A DNA stretch of 64,000 bases from Pseudorasbora parva. Taxonomy: Eukaryota; Chordata; Actinopteri; Cypriniformes; Gobionidae. The translations under genes were made by a program, and so were the position numbers. The stretch's first letter is position 1, and the number at the start of each line of letters is the position of its first letter. This document shows positions 27,841 through 39,100 of the stretch, piece by piece. The stretch is from positions 10,126,007 through 10,190,006 of the forward strand of contig NC_090180.1 of assembly GCF_024679245.1 (NCBI RefSeq), read 5' to 3'. The notes under the pieces are model-generated. The model ran no database searches, was not told the origin of the DNA, and saw only the letters and a list, made by a program, of their open reading frames with translations.

Positions 27841-28912
27841 AGGTCATGTTCTTCGCATGTTTTCGAAGCTTTGATTATGTAAAATATTATGTTTCGTGTG
27901 TAAAAAAACAGTATTTTTCACACAATTGACTTATCTGTACACCGCTTCTTTCTCTGTCCTAAAAACGGCCTGATGATTTCCTTGTTCTCTGAAGTCCCAC
28001 CTTCAGAAATACGTAACGAGTTCTGATTGGGCCAGCGCTTCCTGTGTTGTGATTGGACAACAGCTTAACGCACTTTGCCCGGAAAGGTCCCGCCTCTAAC
28101 CATAACGGGAAGATGCACGCGCTCAATGCGCGCTTATACAAATCCTTGAACACTTTCATTGCCACAGGTGAATGACATCCAGCAAATCAATCAAATCCCA
28201 CCCTAAAAAAAAATCTTGTTCAAAAAGGCATTTTTACATAGATATAAATCACAACAGGAAAGACTATCGCAACTTACATTTCATGCCAACCTTAACTGGA
28301 GAAAAATGAGATGCATAATAAAATAAGAAACCATGTAAAGGCTAGAAGATTGCAAAACTTTATTCAATCCCCATTTGTCTTGCTTTGAGCCTCCTAGATC
28401 TGTACACTCATCACCACTTTAAATTAAAGCAGCTATAAATGATCATTATTCATAATGTTTATTCCACCAGACTTGCCCTCAAGGATAGAAAGCGCTGAAG
28501 CATATCTCGACAAGATAAGTGCATGCACACAGACATAAACAAATAAGGACAGAGTGCATTGAGAAATTGTGAACTAACACAATTTTGAATATTTCATAGG
28601 ACTTGTTGTGATGCATGTAATAAACTTGGTCAAATCCAGTAATTAGTTCTTCATCATAAAAGCTCATCGCAGCTAAATGGTGCCATGACTCCCTGAATCC
28701 AAATAAATGCCAGCTAATCGGGGGCATTTCACAAAAACAATTATGGTCGCAAGTTTCCTCGTCACCAACAGAGAAGATCAAGATCAAACATAGTTGGCAA
28801 ACAATGCTTTTGGAAAACACACCCCAGTTGGGGGGCTGTTCTTCGTACGTCGCTAACTCAGTTAGCTGGATTTGACTGTTGAAGATTTGCCTTGATCTCA
28901 GATTGTCTGGTT
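27841..28912. other. Intergenic DNA, repeat-like in part
   Basis: 27841-28190 begins with AAAGGTCATGTTCTTCGCATG beside TTAA and is GC-richer; it may be half of another TTAA element. 28190-28912 shows nothing recognisable. Confidence 0.35.
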
Positions 28913-29174
28913 GGGGCGGCAGTGGCTCAGTGGTTCATGTAGGTTGTCTACAAACCAGAAGGTTGGTGGTTCAATCCCCGGTTCCACCTGACCAAGAGTC
29001 GAGGTGTCCATGAGCAAGACACCTAACCCCAGCTGCTCCCGACGAGCCGGATGGTGCCTTACATGCCTGACATCGCCGTCGGTGTATGAATGGGTGAATG
29101 TGAGGCAAAAATGTAAAGCGCTTTGGATGGCCATAGGGTCTGTTAAAAGCGCTATATAAATGCAGTCCATTTAC
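28913..29174 (+). mobile_element. tRNA-derived SINE, plus orientation
   Basis: The head carries an RNA polymerase III A box, TGGCTCAGTGG (28923-28933), and B box, GGTTCAATCCC (28968-28978), with tRNA-like spacing. The body contains GTAAAGCGCTTTGGATGGCC and the tail is GCAGTCCATTTAC. A second copy, in inverse orientation, is at 11650-11893. Confidence 0.8.
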
Positions 29175-29767
29175 TTTAAAGCTCATCCTGGACTTGCTGT
29201 CATAGCAACAGGTCCATCAGCTTAAACCTGCTCGGGAGCGGGCTTATTTCATGTAAACAGGATTAGATTGCATCTTGAGGTAATACTTAAAAACTGTCCC
29301 AGCCACTGCTACTTTATTACAAGACTTCATTACTGAACCAGGGGCAATAATAATTAAAAAATAATAATAAATATAAAAGTTTATTTGAAAATAATATTTT
29401 AATGTTGTGTAAAATATAAATTGCGTATAATTCTATAAACATAGTCACTTGATTGAGAGATTTATTTGTGAATTGTGATGGAATAATTACTTTATAGTTG
29501 TATTGGAGGTTTACACACAGAAATTACAACATTGAAATAAAAATGTATAGTGTGTACAAATATTTTAAAATTGTGAATATAAAATAATTGGGAATAATGT
29601 TCATCAAAACAGTACACATTTAATTTATCTAACTTTTATGTTGGTTTGGTCGTTTGTCTGTTTCCTTATAAAGGTCCAGAAATGTGTGATTTTCTTTTGT
29701 TTTTTTTCTTTGAAGTTTTTTGCCAGGTGGCTTTTTTAATTATATGATATCATTATGTTGTCGTGAC

Positions 29768-30066
29768 CATATAGACAGTAAAGTAAATGGACACAGCGAT
29801 CCCATAAACTTCAACGGCGAAAGTCAATTAGAAGCACCCACTTCCTTATGGCTGAGCAAACTGCACAGGCTCAGACTGAGCTTGAGGACATAAATGTGAC
29901 GTGAGCAACCGGTCTGACAGTTGTAGTTCTTCTAGTAGTTGTGGAAAGTGAAATCTAAATCACGTTGTTTAAATATTTTCTCCCGTTGCTTTTGGCTCAC
30001 TATGGGCTTCTCATAATTTTTTACAGTGTAGGTGGAATGCTTTTCGAGTGCTAGATTATCCCCTTG
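29768..30066. mobile_element. hAT-like element, internally deleted relative of 23643-24310
   Basis: Starts CATATAGACAGTAAAG and ends TAGATTATCCCCTTG. Flanks GTCGTGAC (29760-29767) and GTCTTGAC (30067-30074) are an 8-bp duplication with one mismatch. Both ends align with the larger copy; about 365 bp of its centre are missing. Confidence 0.8.
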
Positions 30067-30333
30067 GTCTTGACGCCAGCCAATAGCTGCATTGCTGATC
30101 GTGGTTTCGAGTATTGATCCATCTGCCCTCTTCAGGGAACACAGGCATGAGCAGTGATCTCAGATCATTTAGTCCAGATATTTTAATCCAATCCGCAAAT
30201 TCGTTTGAAGAACCAAATTAGCCAGATATCAGGTATCACACGATTAAAAGATCTGGGATCTGTCAAATCATCTCAGATTTATTAAGCAAGGGCCCCAGAT
30301 CTTGTCGTTTTGGCTGTTGTCATTAGTGTAAAC

Positions 30334-30788
30334 TAGGGGTGATCAAACCTGCTACTGGAGGGCCAACATCCAGCTGAGCTGACCTCCAACTTGCCCCAAT
30401 ACACCTGCCTAGAAAGTTTCTAGTGTGCATGAAACCCTTGATTAGTTGGTTCAGGTGTGTTTAACTGGGGTTGGAGGATAAGGTGCATTCACACCATGTT
30501 ATAATTACTGTAATTACGAGATTTCAACTTGCAAAAAGCATTCACGTCCTTGTAGAGATCGTAATTACAACCTGTAGGCTATGCTGGGAATTTTCTGTGA
30601 TCCTCTACTTGTACCACCTGACCACTAAAGATTCATTTAGAGACGTAGCCATAGAAACACAAGCAGTTTTATGAACATGAACAGCTCCGAGTAGAATGTC
30701 ACATGTTGTCATCTTGAAATTACAGTAATTACGACATGCAAAACTCTGCAGGACAGTGGCCCTTTAGGTGCAAGATTGGACACCCCTG
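30334..30788. mobile_element. hAT-like element with a nested insertion
   Basis: The left end TAGGGGTGATCAAACCTGCT and right end CAAGATTGGACACCCCTG are inverted, of the common CAGGGGTGTCCAA type. Flanks GTGTAAAC / GAGTAAAC are an imperfect 8-bp duplication. An inverted pair, ATTACTGTAATTACGAGATT near 30503 and AAATTACAGTAATTACGAC near 30717, marks a second small element inside. Confidence 0.7.
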
Positions 30789-32300
30789 GAGTAAACAGTC
30801 AACTGCGTGCTGTAAGAGGCTGAAACTAAAGCAAGGCATGCCATGCAACCAGAAAGTGGGACATTTCACCTTTGGCTGAATTTTTTTTTTAAATCAACAG
30901 TAAACAAAACAGTAAACAACAGAGACAAAGTCATAATGCCAGACTACAACATAGACATAAATGTGGTGGTGATCCTGGAAGAAACCGAAAGAAAAGCCCT
31001 TCAAAGCAAACCAATCCAAGTCCAGGTAGGACTTAATGCTGAAATAATGCTTCCCATACAATTTTAGCTTAATCTGAACCATTGCAATGCCACCAAACTT
31101 AAGTAAAAAAGGGGGCTATCTCTAAAAAGTTTGCTGCAACATTTCTGTTCTGCTCTTTCACCTACTTCCTTGTTCTCTTTTGGCATCTGCTAAACTATTC
31201 TCCTCTCAATAGAAAACACCAATCTGTTTAAAAAGACCATTCACCATTAACCCCCATATCAGTTAGGATTTGGAAAGCTGCAAAAATAACAGGTTTGTAA
31301 ATATGAAGATTTATATACCAGAAATGGAGAATTGATCTTTTGGTTAATGTAATAAGAAACAAAATCTAAAATGTATTATTTCATAATACCATTCTACATG
31401 ATTTCCCATTTTAGCTTGACAACTTTCTAAATATCTTAGCAGTAAGCATGTTGACTATAGTTTAGCCAGAGGATAATCTGAATAATACATAATAACTTTA
31501 GTTTATAGGATCCCTTTAGTCTACTGATGACTCATCATACATCATATTTCTTTAAAATCTGCTGTCTTTCATGAGGTCTTTTGAAATACCTTGGAAATTT
31601 TGAATATGCATCTGAGTAGGCAGTTTCATACTTTGCAAAGCTCTATAAGTGCAAAAGATTTTACATTACATGGCTCTCTATATAGGCTACTTTATTCTGA
31701 TTGTCAAAGGTGGCGTTTAGAAGTCTAATATTTCTTCTTAATGGCCACTGTTACTGTGTTTCACAAAAGCATCGTATGGCACCAATGGTCTCTAAAATCA
31801 ACGTAGATCATGATGCTTTCGAGAAATGCAGCCCAGGAAATACAGCATAACTGAACTCTCACCTGGGAAAACTCTATAAATTCATATTATAAATATAAAC
31901 AATTATAATTTCAATATCTCATGTTTATTTATTTATTTGTAAGCAGGTGTAAAGTATAATAAGATGAGTAATGTAAAGTGAGGGCAATCCTCTTGTTTAA
32001 TTCAAAATAACAAATGGCTCACTGTAGCCTATTATCCCTTATCCTAGATCCGTTTTTAGCAGCTTTCAAAGTCTATTTTGACATTATCTATATTAAATAG
32101 CTAAACAAATCTTGATTTCTGTAAAGTCTTAAAAACATTCATGTAGGCAACACAACACAATGGAAACACGGAATTCATGGAAATGTTTTAAACTGAGTCA
32201 TGGGCAAAACTCACCTGGCACGTAAAGCTATGGATTATTGTTTAAACTATTGCGGACTCGAGTTAGTTATGTTCCATTAGACCAACACTCAATAATCAAC
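30789..32300. other. Intergenic DNA, nothing recognised
   Basis: No repeats with clear ends and no conserved frame. It may contain distal cdyl regulatory sequence. Confidence 0.4.
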
Positions 32301-33150
32301 ACTGATATAGATTCGCAAAACACAGATGACCGTCGTCAAACAGCTCTATCACGGGTTGCAGGCAGTGCAAACTCATCTCGACTCTAATCTGCGTTCGATT
32401 GAGACTTCCTGTGTGACAGAACTGAGAGCAGGCGAGCGCGTAATCAGCACTGCCTACAGACTAGTTTGCGGTAACGCTCGAAAATCGCCGCCTGTACCGA
32501 CAAAAGTGCTCGTTTGGACTTAATCGGGAATGATATGTTTTATTCCAACTATAATGTTGTTGGATAGACGTTGAGTGCGAGAACTAAACAGCAAAGAGAT
32601 CCTCGGTGTGGGTCAAGAACATCTCACCCGACCAACTGAAAAAGGAGGAGAGGCCAAAAAAAGACAACTGCAACTGGAGGAAAAAAGTGTCTACAATCCT
32701 CACGGATTGCCACAACGTCGAAGATTATCGTGACATGATGGCCACGGAGGAACTCTATGAGGTGAATGTCGGCGATTTTTAACGTTCGTATCCGTTTAGA
32801 CGCAGTTAATCGATTATTTGTGTGTAGTTGCACATATACGAAGCGTCCCAAAGCTCGTGTGGACTGCACTAGCAAACGTTCTTAACAACTGACTTCAGCA
32901 CTCCAATACTAGTTGAAGCTAAGCCGGGAGGGTTGCATGCTAGCAAACTAAACTAGTAGTGTGGAGCCAGTGTCGTCCTGGTTTGTTAGTTTGTGGAGTT
33001 TAGTGTGGAGAGATGCTGGTGGAGGCAGTAGATGAGGCGGCGGGGGAGGGAAGGAAGGGCACTTTGGAGAGTGATACTTCATCAAGCTAGCTGCTAACCA
33101 TGAGGTCTGTGTGGTATGATGGACACATCAGGACAGCTGAAAGTGAACTC
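32301..33150 (+). promoter_or_regulatory. cdyl promoter, 5' UTR and first-exon region
   Basis: GC- and CpG-enriched stretch spanning the first coding exon of cdyl. The transcription start cannot be placed; the enrichment contrasts with the AT-rich flanks. No TATA box chosen. Confidence 0.5.
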
Positions 33151-36100
33151 GGTACGTTTTGGTGTTTTCAGCTCTTCGGGAACTTTTAGTTTCGACTTCT
33201 GTCCAGCAGGACCTGCGAATTTAGCTTCGCTTGAGAGCTTTCAACCTGCCTGGCTCCTAGCTATCCAAGAGTGTTGTGTGTTGTTATGATCGCCTTTGCT
33301 TGGTTTCATTTTACAGTTTCGTTGTTTGTGATATTATTATTATTTATAGTTATACATATACAGAATATGGCGTATAATTTCGCACTTAGAAAGTCTAATG
33401 TCACTTGCTGGTTTGTTTGATGGACTGACATTCTGACTGACTGCCATTATTCTCAGCCATAGTTCTGTTATCATGGTTTTAAAATGGTGATTTCTTTTTA
33501 AAATGATCATCACATATTGCATGTTTATGCTTCACGAATATACTTAAAGTATTCAGTCATATCAGTGCTCTAATTGTGTCAAATACAGTTGCTGTGTTTT
33601 TCCCGTCTTTTGAGAATTGTTCTAGTGAATATAGCTATTGACTGCTTACAAGTTTAGAATTGATGTGCTTATTGAGATAAATTCGTCAATATGATCAAAT
33701 GCTTTACTACGGTACAAAGAAGATACAAAGGTGTAATGAAGAGAACAGATCTTTTCAAACATGTTTGACCTGTTTATAAAGACCTGTGTGAATACTGTCC
33801 CCATTTTCAAACACCTAGATAATACTGTTCATTCAGATGATGACAACAACAAATCTGTTAGTCATGATTCATATCCTTGCCTTTTCAAACTTTAGGTGTT
33901 TTTTGGTTGCGGCTTGGGTCAGCATAGACCTGGAAAAATACATTGTTTATTTTACTTATTTGCACCCCAGGGTGGGGGGTATTCCAGAAAGCAGGTTATG
34001 TGACACTGCCAGGTATGTTTGAGAGTAAGTTTCGGTTCTAAAAACGGAGGTAACTTTCAGGGTATGCAAGTTATGTTCCAAGGTTAGTTTGCTTAAGAGG
34101 TATTCAGATATGTTTTAAATAATAATGAGAAGAAGAGAAAGTAGAATGGTGCTCTGTTTCCATGGTGAATCGTTGATTCATCGCTCTGTTGAGAATGTCT
34201 TGTGTGTTAACCAGGAACATAGTCCAAATTGTCTGAACTTACTCCCAGATTTGTTTTTGGAACCAGCAAACCTTGAGTAAGCAAGGTTTGGGTTTATCAT
34301 CCGAGATTTCAAGTTATATGTGACGGTAAGTTAACCTTGCCTGAAATACGGTACCCCCAGATGTGGACGACTACTGTATCATAAAACTAAAGCGATGGTG
34401 CTTTTCTGCTTACTTTTCCATTCTCTACCTTCTTATAACCATGATACATTAACAGAATCTTCATTTCTTCTTTCCAAAATGTATTGCTAACAGCCTTAGA
34501 AAGTCAGGAAATGTGTTTTTGTATTTATTAAAGGAATCGTCGGATTCAATAAGTAGTGTTTTATAGAACGCAAAGATTCTGGAAGTTAACATCCCATTAA
34601 TTTGCTCAGTTTTTAGCAATAACATATTATTCTTTCTATGCAAAATTATTATTCTAGGGTTGTTAGCAATAGTAAATAGAAGCGTTAAAGACCCCTGTGG
34701 TGAAAATCCTACATTTTGAATATTTGTTAATGTCTATGTGGTGTTTTTAATATGCTTTAAGTCAAACCATGTGCCAATTCATGTCAGTTTTCATGTCAGT
34801 CAATATTGCAGAGTATTTTCTCCTTCAAAGTGCAGTTAAAAGACATGGTTTGCAAACGCCTGTGTTTCTTACATCACAAACTACCTTGTAAGTGTAACCA
34901 ATTACGGTTCCAAAGCGCTTGATCACTTGGAATCCACTATGGAGTTTACTTATTCATTTATTTTCTTTACAAAATTGTTTAATGCAGCATTTTTCTATAT
35001 GTATATAGGTGTTTTTTGGTTGTTTTAAATGTTTTAAAAAATGCTTAAAATATCATAGAGATTTTGTGGTTGGGTAAATTAAAAGTGATATCACAATCGT
35101 GTTGCATTGTGGTATATGAAGCTGCCTGAAGTGTACATATGAAGTAGACTGAGGGTATAGGGTATGTCCATATAAACTTCCCCCGTCCACTTTACAAAGT
35201 AAAACAAAATGGTGGCAGGGATTCCCCCTAGGGGAAGTGCTTAGGGAAGTTCGTAAGTGCACGTCTAAAAGTGGAGTGGAGCGCAGCAAGTGACGTGAGC
35301 TCCACAGACAATCCATTCCTATTGGTTGTGGCTCGTGAAATTTGCTTCTCATTTGCATAAAGTTGACATTTCTGAACTTTTGTTGCGTGTTTCACATCGC
35401 TCTCTGTCCCTCGTTTCGCCAGAAGTTGCTTGCGCTATAATCATGAATTATAGTGGGTGAATTATTTATATGATGTAGGGATGTTAACGATTAATTGATG
35501 ATTGTTTAATTGTCGATAATACAGTTAATTGATAAAGTGTATTGTTGATTTAGCAGTGCCTGCTGCTCAACTGCGAAACATGTAACTCAGACACAAGGCA
35601 AAATGAAGCGAGTGCGGCGGAGTTATATTTGGGACCATTTTACAGCTAGAGTTACACCTTCAATCATGATTATAACTTTGCAGTCTTTTGTTTTGTGCAA
35701 ATGTAGGTTGTAATATTATGTTTATATCTGATTTATCTCGTATGCATTTCTTTGAGTCAAATAACATGCTAGCAAAGTGCTCTAGTTTACCGGTGTTTAT
35801 CCAGCTTCAGCATGCAGCTCTAACAGCAATGTATGACTGATAATAACTATGATTGGGACTGTCATATTTCAATGAGAAGTTGAACACCACTAGTAAATCG
35901 CTGTGAATTAATTGGGTTTAGTTGCTGTTTTCAGCACGTTGTTCCAGGAAGATCACGTCCACAAAAGGAGTAGGCTACACATCCTGAATAGCATGCGTAT
36001 CTGAGGTGGCGCATTGTATTACGGCTGTTTCACACTGCAATCGTGAGCATAACTACACTGTTGCTGCAGATGCGCGAGAGTATTCACTAGGGATGGGCAT

Positions 36101-39100
36101 TTCAAGCAAATTACAATTCCAAGAATGCTTCGATGCCCTGTGTGGCCACTCCCAAAGCCACCGCTACTGAATCACTTTTACTTTCCCACCACCGCGTTCA
36201 TCTTCATAAAATCAGTTCAGTTAGAGAACAGACACTACAATTAAAAAACTGAAAGTGTCTGTTCAATATATTGTGATTAAGCCACTAAAGAAGTCTGTAA
36301 AATGTGTGTGGATGCTAATTTTTAGAAGGCAGCTGTCTGAATCTGAGATGGCTAATGAGAACATGGTTTCTGTAACATTAGCACAGTTGTAGAAACAATC
36401 CTGCATGAGTGAGTGGAGGCGGGGGTCATTTGCATATTCATTGACACACTTATATTTAATGAAGCAAAGGCATGTATAATTTGTTTTTCACAAGAGAAAA
36501 AAACATCTCAACTTAATTTTGGTGATCAAAGATGAGTTTTAAGGTGAAAAATGAATGACTTCAGGTGGATTTTAAGTCAGACAAAATCAGGGCAAAACCA
36601 TAGACTGTAAAAAAATATTGACGTAGTGTCCGTGACGTCACCCATAGGTTTCCGATATGCCGTTCTGAAGCGTAAAGTATGGATGAGCTGGGCGTTGCCA
36701 TCTTGTGAGCGAGTCATCGCGTGTCACTCCCGGATAACAGAAAATGGGCAAAAAGGCGGGATGTGCGCGGAGCTGAGGTAACGCAATAACTATAGACAAC
36801 AGATAAATGGCTATCCACTTGTAACCACACCCTTAATTATGCAGAACTTTAAGGCTTTATATAACGTAAACGAATGAGTTATAAAAAAAAAATCATCCCC
36901 TCACAGTTGTCATGAAGATCAAAATTAGCCTTATAAGCCAAAACCACAATTTGTACCAGGCTGTAAACTTTTTTTTTCAGCTGTAAAGTTGAGAATTTTA
37001 ACATGGGACTCAGAGATTCTGCTCCCTTCTAGAGCCTGCCTCTAGGGCCAGTTAAGGAATTACAGTTTACATTACTTCCGTATTAATAATAATAATAATA
37101 ATGCGTTCGATTTATATAGCGCTTTTCTAGGCACTCAAAGCGCTTTACATTGAAGGGGGGAATCTCCTCAACCACCACCAATGTGCAGCATCCACCTGGA
37201 TGATGCGACGGCAGCCATATTGCGCCAGAACGCTCACCACACACCAGCTGATTGGTGGAGAGGAGACCGAGTGATGAAGCCAATCAGGTTGTGGGGATTA
37301 TTAGGAGGCCATGATGGACAGAGGCCAGTGGGCAAATTTGGCCAGGATGCCGGGGTTACACCCCTACTCTTTTTTAGAAAGACATCCTGGGATTTTTAAT
37401 GACCACAGAGAGTCAGGACCTCGGTTTAACGTCTCATCCGAAGGACGGCTTCAAGAGAGATCGCGGGAGGTTGCCGCTTGGGCAAAACGGAGTTTGTTTC
37501 AGGAGTTCCAAACAGCTTTCCAAAGCAAGCACTCTGCTAGAGTTTTTTGTGTTCATCACCATAAAAATGTCACACACAGAAACCATGCACACTGCCAGTC
37601 TAATTCTTCCACACTAAACTTCCACAACATATGTGTATGGATCTAGTTTTGTGCACAGGGCTATTATCATGGAATAGAAAAGCATCCTCCCAAGCTGCTA
37701 CAGCAAAGTTCAAAGCATACAATTCTTTTAGATGCCATTGTATGCAGTAGCATTTATTATTTGTCTTCTGGAATAACCAGACCCATTAATTAGAAGCATT
37801 ATATGATAATGGTGTCATACAGGTTAGAGCAACATCAGGAGGAACAGATGATTCAGAATAAGAATGAGCTTTATTTGCCAAGTGTGCGCAAACACACAAG
37901 GAATTTGTTGTGGTTTTTCAGGACCTCTGGGTACATGCATATATATATTTGACACAAATAAAAAATATTTAAAAATTATAATAACGTGATAGACATCTGG
38001 AACCGCCGACTATACTGTACAGATTTGTGCATTCTGTACTGTATACAACTGTATAAATATGTATATGTATTTACATAATATGAACAAATTATTGCTTTGT
38101 TCTCAAATACTGAGGTACATAATTATAGAAACAGTAAATTTCTGTGTTAAGTCTTCAAGCTGGAGATAGCATGAAGGATGAAACAGTTGTCATGCCTAGC
38201 TAGTGCACCGAGATCTGTATCATCTGCCTGACAGGTTGTGGCTGGGGTGAGAGGGGTCTGAGATGATGTTACCTGTCCATTTCTTCACTCTGGAGATGTA
38301 TGTTCAGGTGCTCACCAATTATACTTTCAGCTGTCCTAACAGTCTGTTGTAGTCTTCTTATTTCTTATTTACTGGCTGACCCAAACCAGACAGTTATAGA
38401 AGTGCACAGAACCAACTCAATGACGGCTGATCAAACCGTCATCTGCACCTGTGGCAGGCTGAACTTTTTCCTTTGATGAAGAAAGTTGTCCCTGATGAAA
38501 GTACAACCTCTCTCTCAATGTCAATGTCCCAGTTCAGGTCCTGAAAGATGGTGGTGCCCAGGAACCTGAATGAATCCACTGCCGCCACAGTGCTCATAGC
38601 CGTGTTTCCACTGTTGGGCCAAAAGCCAGTCCCTTTCCACGCTCACTTCCGGGGCTTGATCGTGCCTCGTCGGAGCCAACGACCAGGGGTTTTCCAATGT
38701 TATCTAGGTGACTTTTTTTTTAATAACTCATTCGTTTACATTATATAAAGCCTTAAGGTTCTGCATAATTAAGGGTATGGTTACTTTGATTGACAGGGTG
38801 GATATAGCCATTTATCCGCTGTCTGTTAGTCATCGCGTCACCTCAGCTCCGCCAACATCCCGCCTCTTTGCCCATTTTCTGTTATCCGGGCGTGACGCGC
38901 TGGCAAGATGGCAACGGCCAGCTCGTCTGTACTTTACGCTTCAGAACGACTCTTCGGAATCCTATGGGTGACGTCACGGACACTAAGTCCATATTTTTTT
39001 ACAGTCTATGGTCAAATATCAATACTGGACTCTAGGTATGACGAGATCACGTGCCACGAGATATCGCAAAACTAAACTGTGACAAGCTTTCTGTCTTGCC

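Noticed and set aside
28923..28978. A and B boxes suggesting a tRNA gene
   Set aside because: No cloverleaf-complete tRNA; the boxes belong to the head of a dispersed SINE that has a second copy at 11650-11893.
32326..32523. 65-codon plus-strand frame upstream of cdyl exon 1
   Set aside because: Lies in the GC-richer leader region; no similarity recognised and not joined to the cdyl frame. An upstream ORF cannot be excluded but is not supported.
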